From Flavobacterium psychrotolerans (GTDB taxonomy: Bacteria; Bacteroidota; Bacteroidia; Flavobacteriales; Flavobacteriaceae): a DNA stretch of 64,000 nucleotides. The position numbers were made by a program, and so were the translations under genes. Below are positions 1-8,082 of the stretch, piece by piece. Under the pieces are notes generated by a model that made no database searches, was not told the DNA's origin, and saw nothing but the letters and a program-made list of their open reading frames with translations. Positions within the stretch are counted from its first letter, which is position 1, and each line of letters begins with the position of its first letter. The stretch lies in assembly GCF_003097635.1 (NCBI RefSeq), contig NZ_QCZI01000002.1, positions 62,001 through 126,000 on the forward strand, given 5' to 3'.

Positions 1-2197
1 ATTGAAAAATATGTACCGGTTTTTCCATTCCTAGCATTATAGGACCAATAGAACCCGCTTTATACAACTCTTTCAATAATTTATAGGTAATATTTGCCGC
101 ATCGAGATTAGGAAAAATTAGCGTATTTACTTTTTTTCCTGCTAATTTAGAGAAAGGAAATTTAGTCTTTAGCATGTCGGAATTTAAAACAAAATCAGCT
201 TGAACTTCTCCGTCAACAATTAGTTCAGGGAAATACTTATGAAGATAGGCTACTGCTTCTCTTACTTTTGTGGCACTTTCATGAGAAGAAGATCCAAAAT
301 TAGAAAACGAAACCATTCCAATAACCGGTTCCATTCCAAACATTCTAACGGTATTTGCCGTCATTATGGCAATTTTCGCCAACTCATCTGCGGTAGGATT
401 TGGATTTATCGAAGTATCCGATAAAAACATGGGGCCCCGATTGGTCATCATTAAATTTGTGGTAGCAACGAGAGAAATCCCTGGCGCCTTACCAATAAGT
501 TGCATGATTGGCTTTACAACCGATGGATAACTTCTGGAATATCCGGTAACCAATGCATCAGCTTCCCCTTCATTTACCATCATGGCTCCAAAATAAGTAC
601 GCTCACGCATCCATTTTTGAGCATCTAGTAAAGAAATTCCTTTGCGCTGTCTGGATTTCCAAAAAATCTCGGCATAATTCAATCTTCTGTTATCCTCTTC
701 TTTATTTTTTGGATCAAAAATGGGAACCTCGGCATCAAATCCAATTTCTGCTTTTAATTCTAAAATAACCTCTCTATTTCCAAGCAAAATTGGGTATCCG
801 ATTTTGTCTTCATATACAATTTGCGCTGCTTTTAAAACGTCAAGATGATCGGCTTCGGCAAAAACGATACGTTTTGGTTCGTTTTTGGCTCTATTGGTTA
901 ATAGTCGAACCATTTTATTATCAGAACCCAAACGATTTAAAAGTTCCTCTTCATATTTATCCCAATCTTCAATTGGATTTTTAGCTACGCCAGATTCCAT
1001 TGCTGCCCTTGCTACTGCTGGAGCAACCGTTGTGATTAATCTTGGATCAAATGGTTTTGGAATAATATACTCCCGACCAAAAATGAGTTTAGTTTCGCCA
1101 TAAGCAATATTCACTTGTTCAGGAACAGGTTCTTTGGCCAAGGCGGCAAGCGCTTTAACCGCAGCCATTTTCATCGCTTCATTGATTTTAGTTGCACGAA
1201 CATCTAATGCACCCCGAAAAATATACGGAAAACCTAGCACGTTATTCACCTGATTAGGATGGTCTGAACGACCAGTTGCCATAATTACGTCTTTTCGGGT
1301 AGCAATCGCTAAGTTGTACTCTATTTCAGGGTCTGGATTAGCCATTGCAAAAACAATAGGATCTTTTGCCATCCCCAATAACATTTGTGGAGTCATAATA
1401 TCCCCTGTTGATAACCCCAAGAAAATATCCGCATCTACTAATGCTTCTTCCAGTGTCATCGGTTTTATATCCTTAGCATATTTTTGTTGCAATTCTGACA
1501 ATGAAGGATTGTCTTTAGTCAAAACCCCTTTGCTGTTAAACATCAATATGTTTTCATTTTTAACTCCAAGTAAAACATATAAATCAGCACAAGCTATTGC
1601 AGCCGAACCCGCTCCTGAAACCACCATTTTTACATTTTCGGCTTTTTTATTTGCCAATTCTAAGGAATTAATTAAAGCCGCCGAAGAGATAATAGCCGTT
1701 CCATGTTGATCATCGTGCATTACTGGAATATCCAATTCAGCTACCAGACGTCTTTCTATTTCAAAAGACTCTGGAGCTTTTATATCTTCAAGATTAATAC
1801 CGCCAAAAGTTGGCGCAATATTTTTTACCGTTTGAATAAATTCTTCAATGTCTTTAGTTCCTATCTCAATATCAAAAACATCAATATCCGAAAATATCTT
1901 GAAGAGCAATCCTTTACCTTCCATTACCGGTTTTGACGCTTCAGGACCAATATCCCCTAAACCTAAAACTGCGGTACCATTTGTGATTACAGCAACTAAA
2001 TTCCCTTTTGCAGTATATTTATAAACATTATTTACGTCTTTTGCAATTTCTAAACAAGGCTCTGCAACTCCAGGTGAATAGGCTAATGACAAATCCCTCT
2101 GTGTTGCATAGGCTTTAGTTGGTACTACTTGAATTTTTCCTGGTGTTGGTTTTGCATGATATAATAAGGCTTCTCTTCTTTTACTATTTTTATTCAT
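1..2197 (-). CDS. maeB: NADP-dependent malic enzyme with phosphotransacetylase-like C-terminal domain (3' end outside window)
   Basis: This frame runs open from the ATG at 2197 to the window edge, giving about 732 residues of a family usually near 760, so only the last few tens of residues are missing. The N-terminal malic domain has the [10 protein letters not shown] and [17 protein letters not shown] blocks. The NAD(P)-binding domain contains [13 protein letters not shown], and the NDDQHGT-type metal region appears as HDDQHGTAI. The end visible at the window edge ([15 protein letters not shown]) is typical of the phosphotransacetylase-like domain of MaeB. The enzyme decarboxylates malate oxidatively to pyruvate with NADP in the cytoplasm, feeding gluconeogenic or biosynthetic needs. 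A consensus promoter box lies 26 bases upstream of the start. The family assignment is secure. NADP rather than NAD preference is inferred from the two-domain architecture. Confidence 0.93.
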   Translation of the reverse strand, partial: MNKNSKRREALLYHAKPTPGKIQVVPTKAYATQRDLSLAYSPGVAEPCLEIAKDVNNVYKYTAKGNLVAVITNGTAVLGLGDIGPEASKPVMEGKGLLFKIFSDIDVFDIEIGTKDIEEFIQTVKNIAPTFGGINLEDIKAPESFEIERRLVAELDIPVMHDDQHGTAIISSAALINSLELANKKAENVKMVVSGAGSAAIACADLYVLLGVKNENILMFNSKGVLTKDNPSLSELQQKYAKDIKPMTLEEALVDADIFLGLSTGDIMTPQMLLGMAKDPIVFAMANPDPEIEYNLAIATRKDVIMATGRSDHPNQVNNVLGFPYIFRGALDVRATKINEAMKMAAVKALAALAKEPVPEQVNIAYGETKLIFGREYIIPKPFDPRLITTVAPAVARAAMESGVAKNPIEDWDKYEEELLNRLGSDNKMVRLLTNRAKNEPKRIVFAEADHLDVLKAAQIVYEDKIGYPILLGNREVILELKAEIGFDAEVPIFDPKNKEEDNRRLNYAEIFWKSRQRKGISLLDAQKWMRERTYFGAMMVNEGEADALVTGYSRSYPSVVKPIMQLIGKAPGISLVATTNLMMTNRGPMFLSDTSINPNPTADELAKIAIMTANTVRMFGMEPVIGMVSFSNFGSSSHESATKVREAVAYLHKYFPELIVDGEVQADFVLNSDMLKTKFPFSKLAGKKVNTLIFPNLDAANITYKLLKELYKAGSIGPIMLGMEKPVHIFQ

Positions 2198-2222
2198 TGT
2201 GATCGAATTAAGTTTGGTCATA

Positions 2223-2230
2223 CAAAGGTA
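2223..2230 (-). promoter_or_regulatory. Promoter -7 box (TACCTTTG) for malic enzyme
   Basis: On the minus strand the sequence reads TACCTTTG, a full match to the TAnnTTTG box of Bacteroidota housekeeping promoters, 26 bases before the maeB start codon. No clear -33 TTG was seen. Confidence 0.6.
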
Positions 2231-2300
2231 AAAGTCTGACTGTAAAAAGGAAGCTTTTATGTAAAATCTTTTAAAAAGATATTGCTAAGTCACTATAAAA

Positions 2301-2335
2301 AAGCATAAAAAAAAGCCTTTCCGTTAAGAAAGGCT
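2301..2335 (-). terminator. Intrinsic terminator after the secreted amylase gene
   Basis: An 8-bp perfect stem (2314-2321 with 2328-2335) and a 6-base loop are followed on the minus strand by a run of T. It lies 31 bases beyond the stop codon of the amylase gene, which it would end. Confidence 0.85.
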
Positions 2336-2365
2336 CATTTATAATACCAATTTAATAGTCTGAAT

Positions 2366-5197
2366 TTATTGTTTAATCAATTTCATGGTTTTTTCTCGAT
2401 TATTTTCGGCTGACGCTTTAACCAAATAAATTCCGTTTTTTAAATCTCCGATTTCAAATTGATATTCATTAGATTTTTTGCCAAAACTTTTTACCAATTG
2501 GCCTGTAATTGAATAAATCTGAACCTTGGTTGTATTCGTATTTATTGTAAAATAATTGGACGATGGATTTGGGAACAAACTCACCTGATTCATGGTTTCA
2601 AACGTATCTGTTGCCAAAGTTGTTGGTTTGTTTCCGTACATTCTGAATCCACCTGCTTCAATAGTAATTTGATCCGTTGTTGCATTAACTACTAGAGGCG
2701 TGTTATCCATCAAGTTGTACCATATTCCTACATAAGGAAAGTTTCCTGTTATGTTTTGTGCAGTGGTATTGAAATTCGATAAAATCACTACGTTTTTAAG
2801 ACTCGTGCTTGGAATGGCATCGTCCCAAATATAAATTGACGGCGTAAAAGTTCCTGAATTCACAGTCACACTTCCGTTAAATACAGCCTCGTTTATTTTC
2901 AAATCATTGATTCTTGCATACGTATCATATAATGCTTTTCTTTCCGGAACAGTCATCCAACTTTGAGACCATTGGTAAACCGATTTTGTGGCCAATTTAC
3001 AATCATATGGTTTTGTTGCTGTTTCGTCATTATAAGTTCCGTCTGTACAGGTATATATGGAGGAATCCCAACCCAGTTCCGCAAATTGCCAAATCATTTT
3101 TGGTCCAGGAATTGGTAATGAAACAGCGGCAATAGAAGCCATCCTTTTTAAGGCACCGGCTAATGTCTTTATTTCCGCAGAAGCTCCGTACTGACGCGCT
3201 TGAAACATTAGTCTGTCTTTATCGTGACTTTCTGGATAGCCTAGCACTCTTCTTTTCGTAAAACCTTTAGAGGTATTATTCATTCCTGAAATACTTTTGT
3301 TCCCTCCATTTCCTTCTATTAATTGAGTATAGGGTGCAAACTGCTCACTCCACATCATCACTCCTTTACTTGGAGTTTCATTAATTCTATAATTTGCCCA
3401 CTGTTGCTCTTCATTAGCTGCTCCCAAATGTTCAAATATAGCATAATGCGAAGGGTCTAAACTCCAAGAATAATCCACATAATCTTTTAAAATATCTACT
3501 CTGTCCTGTTGATAGGAATTGGTACATGCATCACTACCCGTACAATTCTGAGTAAACCCTTTGGTTAAATCCCAACGAAACCCATCGATATGAAATTCCT
3601 CTATCCACTGTTTAATAACGCGTTTTGTATAGTACTTTGTGTAATCAGAGGAATGATTAAAATCATTACCAACACTGTAACTGTGAGTAGCAGTAACATT
3701 AAAATACGGATTGTCAGAGGCTGGACCACCCCAACCATCACCATCAGGATCAGACATCCACATTCTGTCCATTGGATTTCTATCAAATGCGTGATTCAAT
3801 GCCACATCAAGAATTACTGCAATTCCGTTTTGATGATACAAATCTATCAACTCTTTAAATTTATCTGCCGTTCCATACATTTTATCTAAAGCCAAATGAA
3901 ACGAGGTATTGTAACCCCAGCTTTCATTCCCTTCAAACTCCATTACCGGCATTAATTCAATGGCATTAATCTTTAAATTTTTAAAATAATCAATTCTATC
4001 AATTAAATTTTGAAAGCTCTTGTTAGAATCAAAATCTCTAACTAAAAGTTCATAAACCACTAATTTTTCTTTTTCAGGTTTAGTAAAATTAGTTATTTGC
4101 CAATTGTAAGGTGTTTTTCCTGTTTTCAAAATGGTAACTTCTCTTTCTTGTCCTTTTGGATAGGCCGGAATATTTGGATAATTTGCCGATGGAATATAGG
4201 GATCATCATAAGGAGACAATACTAAAGTTGAAAAAGGATCAGCAGTTTTAACCAATACCGGAGAATTCGTCGTTGGAGTTTGATCCACAACCCAATATTG
4301 ATATGAATTTGTTGCGCCTGAAACTAATCCCGTTAATTCCAACCAAAATTTTCCTGTAGCTTCATCTTTTTTCATGGAATAAACTCCTGTAGGCTGCCAA
4401 TTATTAAAACTTCCTGCAACATACACAAAATCCTTTCCTGGAGCGGTAAGCACTAAAGTAGCTTTTGTTGCATCGCCAGAATTATAATTTATTCCGTCTT
4501 CCAAACCAGATGGCATCACTTGGGAAACAGTTCCAGGATTCACAATTACCGAAAATTTTCTTGAAAAAGTAGTTGTTCCTTGCGTTATTTGTAAATCATA
4601 ACTTTTGTTAGCAATGATATTATCGTCAGTAAAAGAATATACTGAACCTGAAAAAGTATTGACACTTGTTCCATTTACCAATAAATTATAGGAGGCATCA
4701 CCATTGGTGTTGTTAGCTGTGATGGTTAAACTTGTTCCTGAATTAACGATAGTGGTACTGTTCAAAAGAGGAGCAGTTAACGTAGCTTGAAAAGCGCCAA
4801 CATTTAAGAAAGTATCTGCTGTTTTAGCAGTACCTAAAGCATTTCGAAGCACCACGCAAATTTGCGTAATTGTACTTGTAGTAGGCACTCCAAAATAAGT
4901 ATATAAATCAGGTATAATGTCTAATTTATAGGTTGTACCAGAGACTAAGGTCAATGCGGGTTGGTTCGTATTATTTCCCCAAGCACCTATAACTCGTGTC
5001 CATTGCACACCATTAACCGTTATGCCCATGTGCGCATATATCACACCCGTGTAAGCTGCTAAAGGAGTTCCTGTCTTGTCAAAATTTATAGTAACCGCTC
5101 CACTTGCAATTGCTGGAGCCGGAGTTGTTGTAATTTGAGAAAACACTAATGTGGTAAACAAACTAAAAATACAAGTTAATAATACGATTTTTTTCAT
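2366..5197 (-). CDS. Secreted alpha-amylase family protein (GH13) with T9SS sorting domain
   Basis: This 943-residue protein carries a signal peptide (about 1-20), N-terminal beta domains, an E-set/CBM48-like segment (about 240-330, FVYVAGSFNNWQP), a GH13 barrel, and a C-terminal type IX secretion domain (about 870-943, starting FPNPSSNYF and ending in KTMKLIKQ). GH13 residues are present: DVALNHAF (region I), nucleophile Asp543 in GFRWDL, acid/base Glu589 in AIFEHLG, and Asp659 in ESHDKD. It probably cuts starch or glycogen at the cell surface or outside the cell and feeds oligosaccharides to the SusC/SusD importer encoded just upstream. It plays the SusG role although it is a T9SS substrate and not a lipoprotein. 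A hairpin terminator separates it from susE by only about 20 bases, so its expression relative to susCDE may be attenuated. Confidence 0.9.
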   Translation of the reverse strand: MKKIVLLTCIFSLFTTLVFSQITTTPAPAIASGAVTINFDKTGTPLAAYTGVIYAHMGITVNGVQWTRVIGAWGNNTNQPALTLVSGTTYKLDIIPDLYTYFGVPTTSTITQICVVLRNALGTAKTADTFLNVGAFQATLTAPLLNSTTIVNSGTSLTITANNTNGDASYNLLVNGTSVNTFSGSVYSFTDDNIIANKSYDLQITQGTTTFSRKFSVIVNPGTVSQVMPSGLEDGINYNSGDATKATLVLTAPGKDFVYVAGSFNNWQPTGVYSMKKDEATGKFWLELTGLVSGATNSYQYWVVDQTPTTNSPVLVKTADPFSTLVLSPYDDPYIPSANYPNIPAYPKGQEREVTILKTGKTPYNWQITNFTKPEKEKLVVYELLVRDFDSNKSFQNLIDRIDYFKNLKINAIELMPVMEFEGNESWGYNTSFHLALDKMYGTADKFKELIDLYHQNGIAVILDVALNHAFDRNPMDRMWMSDPDGDGWGGPASDNPYFNVTATHSYSVGNDFNHSSDYTKYYTKRVIKQWIEEFHIDGFRWDLTKGFTQNCTGSDACTNSYQQDRVDILKDYVDYSWSLDPSHYAIFEHLGAANEEQQWANYRINETPSKGVMMWSEQFAPYTQLIEGNGGNKSISGMNNTSKGFTKRRVLGYPESHDKDRLMFQARQYGASAEIKTLAGALKRMASIAAVSLPIPGPKMIWQFAELGWDSSIYTCTDGTYNDETATKPYDCKLATKSVYQWSQSWMTVPERKALYDTYARINDLKINEAVFNGSVTVNSGTFTPSIYIWDDAIPSTSLKNVVILSNFNTTAQNITGNFPYVGIWYNLMDNTPLVVNATTDQITIEAGGFRMYGNKPTTLATDTFETMNQVSLFPNPSSNYFTINTNTTKVQIYSITGQLVKSFGKKSNEYQFEIGDLKNGIYLVKASAENNREKTMKLIKQ

Positions 5198-5215
5198 GGT
5201 TAATGTTGTTGTGAT

Positions 5216-5247
5216 AAAAAAAGGGCTATATAAAATAGCCCTTTTTT
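5216..5247 (-). terminator. Hairpin terminator or attenuator between susE and the amylase gene
   Basis: A 9-bp perfect stem (5221-5229 with 5235-5243) has a 5-base loop. On the minus strand it is followed by a T-run, and an A-run precedes it, so it could act in both directions. It lies after the susE stop and only 24 bases before the amylase start, leaving little room for a separate amylase promoter downstream of it. Confidence 0.75.
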
Positions 5248-5264
5248 AAAGATTTAAAAAAATT

Positions 5265-6428
5265 TTAATTTGGATTTAGAGTCAGAGTATAAGTATAATT
5301 TCCTGGTTTACTTACATCTATTGTTATATCGTATTTCTGTTTAGTACCGTCACTATCTCCTGGCACTGTAATTTCACCTCCAGTTGTCGCCGGTAAAGGA
5401 ATATCAACAATAGAATTATCTTCTGATTTATTTCCTAAAACTGAAAACGTTGGATTAACTGTTGGGTTATCTAAAACAGATGGTGGAGTTGTTGGTAACA
5501 AACTGATGAAATATTTAGATTTAAATCTAAATTTTCTTCCTTTAAACAAATCAATAGTGATTTTCCAAATGTTATTGTTATTAACATCAACCATAGGAAC
5601 CATATTAGCCGAACCCGGATTACTTTTTACTGCTAATCCGAAAACTCCGATTGCTTCTATATAATTGGCAGAATAAGTCATAGCCCCAGTACCGGTGGTT
5701 TTTATGTTTGCTCTTACTAAATAGTGTCCAGGTTTTGTAATTTTTTTTCCTACACCATTCGAGACAAGTGAACCACTTCCATTATCTCCATAAAATGGAT
5801 TTGAAGCTGAAAATGTACCTAATACCGATGTGAAAAATTTATAATCACCAGGTTCTAACCACATATAGCCTTCATAATCGCTATTGAAAAATCCAGAAGC
5901 TAATAAAATAGGTGCTGTTGCGGGATCTTGTGAATCTTTTGTAAAAGCTAACGTAGGAATCGCAAAAGGCGTTACATTTTCAGTAATTACATTAGAATAT
6001 TGGATAAATTTATTTGATCCCGATCCCATAATTGATTTTACTCTAATATCTATATCTACAGATACATAAGGTAGAAAACCATTGTCTACAAGTATTGTGT
6101 TCAAGTAACTCTCTTTCCAAAGAAATGTCAATAATGACGAACTAGTACTTGCGGTTATAGGTGACGCAAAATTAGTACCACTTTTTGCAATTTCTAATGT
6201 ATATTTAGTTGAAGCCGAAGCTGTGGACAGACCACTGTTGGCAGCTTCCCAATTTAAAGTGGTTACATCATTATCGCCATTATCTGATGATAAAACATAT
6301 GGCCCACTATTGGTTGGAGCATGAAACGTTAATCCGTTAGGAGAAACTAATGGATCAATACTTTCAGTGCATGAACCAAATGAGATTAGTAAAAATGCAA
6401 AAAATGTTATTTTTAAAATATTTTTCAT
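5265..6428 (-). CDS. susE: SusE/SusF-family starch-binding outer-membrane lipoprotein
   Basis: This 387-residue protein has a lipoprotein signal ending in SFGSC (Cys20). Next comes a SusE-type N-terminal Ig-like domain (about 24-130: SPNGLTFHAP, LNWEAANSG, YTLEIAKSG), then two beta-rich repeats typical of starch-binding modules (YMWLEPGDYKFF about 187-200, and the GKKITKPGHYLVRAN and KPGNYTYTLTLNP blocks). It would sit on the outer leaflet of the outer membrane and hold maltooligosaccharides near the SusCD transporter. It follows susD by 19 bases and is very likely in the same transcript. Sequence divergence in the family is high, so the name rests on architecture plus the susCD context. Whether it is closer to SusE or SusF cannot be decided by eye. 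Confidence 0.85.
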   Translation of the reverse strand: MKNILKITFFAFLLISFGSCTESIDPLVSPNGLTFHAPTNSGPYVLSSDNGDNDVTTLNWEAANSGLSTASASTKYTLEIAKSGTNFASPITASTSSSLLTFLWKESYLNTILVDNGFLPYVSVDIDIRVKSIMGSGSNKFIQYSNVITENVTPFAIPTLAFTKDSQDPATAPILLASGFFNSDYEGYMWLEPGDYKFFTSVLGTFSASNPFYGDNGSGSLVSNGVGKKITKPGHYLVRANIKTTGTGAMTYSANYIEAIGVFGLAVKSNPGSANMVPMVDVNNNNIWKITIDLFKGRKFRFKSKYFISLLPTTPPSVLDNPTVNPTFSVLGNKSEDNSIVDIPLPATTGGEITVPGDSDGTKQKYDITIDVSKPGNYTYTLTLNPN

Positions 6429-6447
6429 TGTATATAATTATTTAATA

Positions 6448-8064
6448 TCAATAACCCGGGTTTTGTGATAAATTTGAATTTGCTCTTAACTCACTGCTAG
6501 GAATAGCAAAAAGAAGTTTAGTCTCTGGTAAAGAAACGCCCGTTTGAACGCCGCCTTTCCATTCCCAATTATAACCACTTAAATATTTGCCAAATCGAAT
6601 TAAATCTTGTCTTCTGCAACCTTCCCAATATAATTCTTTGGCTCTTTCATTTAAAACCAAGTCAGGAGTTACTTCGCTTTCTGTAACCGTTGCAGCACTT
6701 GGATTTGCTCTTGTTCTTAAATCATTTATATAGCCTTTAGCAATTGTTTTATCTCCAAAACCATTAGCCGCCAATTCAGCATACATTAAATAAGCATCTC
6801 CCATTCTAAATAAAGGAAAATCAGTATCTGGCATACTAACTGATTGTGCTAATGCACCATCTGATCTTATATTGGTAAATTTTGTAAGCTTTTTACCTTG
6901 ATTAAACGCATTTGGATCAGAGTCAACACTTGGAGTGGTTATAGAAGCCGGATCCGTATTTCCAGAAACATAGGCAACACGAGCATCGTCAGTTCCTACA
7001 GATTCATAAAATTCTTTTCGCACTCTGTACCCTTTCCATCCGGAATCTACTCCTAATAGTTTACCCACTGCATTATCACAACTTGCATGAACCAGATAGG
7101 TCATTCCTCCCCATGTTTGTGATTTAAGACCATCTGAACATAATGGGAAAATAATTTCGTTTTGTGCTCCATTGGTATTGTTGTCAGCCTGAAATAATTT
7201 AGAACGATTAGTAATGATAGAATATCCAGAACTAATTACTTTATTAACTGCTGTTAAAGCTTCAGGACTTCTGTCTACACCTGTATATACTTTTGAATTT
7301 AGTAATAATTTCGCTTTTAACATCCAAGCCGCCGCTTGATCTGCCCTTCCGTATTCATTGGTTTTAGGAGCAGCTAAATCGCCATCAATTGCACCCAAAT
7401 CTGCTATAATAAAATTAAAAATAAATTCTCTACTTTGCATTGGTGGTTTAATCCCTAAAGGATCAGCGTCTGTCATGAAGGGTAATTTACCAAAAATGTC
7501 AATTCCGTGATAATAGGTTAATGCTCTAAGGAAACGAACTTCAGCTCTAAATTTAGATATTTGACTTCTCAAATCTCCGCTTACTCCTCTAGTATTTAGT
7601 TTTGCATCAGTAGTTTCTCTTAAAAATTCATTACACAATCCTATTTGGTAAAATACTCTGGCAAAAAAAGCTTCCGTAAAAACATTGTCTTTATCCCAAG
7701 TATTAAAATTCAAATCTTTAATCGTTTTGTTGTCACTTTCTCCCCAAGCAATTATAGCTTCATCAGTCGTTAATTCCTGACATTGCCAATAGCCTCTCAA
7801 GTATTGAGAAAATCCTTCATCTACTGATGATCCCAAATCAGAATCCCCGGCAGGACCAGTTTGCCCAGTTACCACGTAACCCGCATAAATTTTTGCCAAA
7901 AATTGCTTGTACGAGTTTGGATTGTTTGCGAAAAATTGTTCGCTAAGTGCCTGATCGTCATCTTTAGTAACAAGATTCAAATCATTTTGGCAAGAGCTCA
8001 ATGAAAACAAGAGAGATAAAATAAATATCCATCTTAAATTCGTTATTTTTATAATACTTTTCAT
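6448..8064 (-). CDS. susD: SusD/RagB-family nutrient-binding outer-membrane lipoprotein
   Basis: This 538-residue protein has a lipoprotein signal ending in SLSSC (Cys25), the TPR-like helical start of SusD proteins (FFANNPNSYKQFLAKIYAGY, Cys-containing LCNEFLRET, FRAEVRFLRALTYYHGIDIFGKLPF) and the C-terminal block VLNERAKELYWEGCRRQDLIRFGKY. These are hallmark segments of the family. It forms the lid on the SusC barrel and captures maltodextrins. It lies 18 bases downstream of susC and 19 upstream of susE, as expected for one operon. Confidence 0.95.
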   Translation of the reverse strand: MKSIIKITNLRWIFILSLLFSLSSCQNDLNLVTKDDDQALSEQFFANNPNSYKQFLAKIYAGYVVTGQTGPAGDSDLGSSVDEGFSQYLRGYWQCQELTTDEAIIAWGESDNKTIKDLNFNTWDKDNVFTEAFFARVFYQIGLCNEFLRETTDAKLNTRGVSGDLRSQISKFRAEVRFLRALTYYHGIDIFGKLPFMTDADPLGIKPPMQSREFIFNFIIADLGAIDGDLAAPKTNEYGRADQAAAWMLKAKLLLNSKVYTGVDRSPEALTAVNKVISSGYSIITNRSKLFQADNNTNGAQNEIIFPLCSDGLKSQTWGGMTYLVHASCDNAVGKLLGVDSGWKGYRVRKEFYESVGTDDARVAYVSGNTDPASITTPSVDSDPNAFNQGKKLTKFTNIRSDGALAQSVSMPDTDFPLFRMGDAYLMYAELAANGFGDKTIAKGYINDLRTRANPSAATVTESEVTPDLVLNERAKELYWEGCRRQDLIRFGKYLSGYNWEWKGGVQTGVSLPETKLLFAIPSSELRANSNLSQNPGY

Positions 8065-8082
8065 TTTAATTTATTTTTAATA

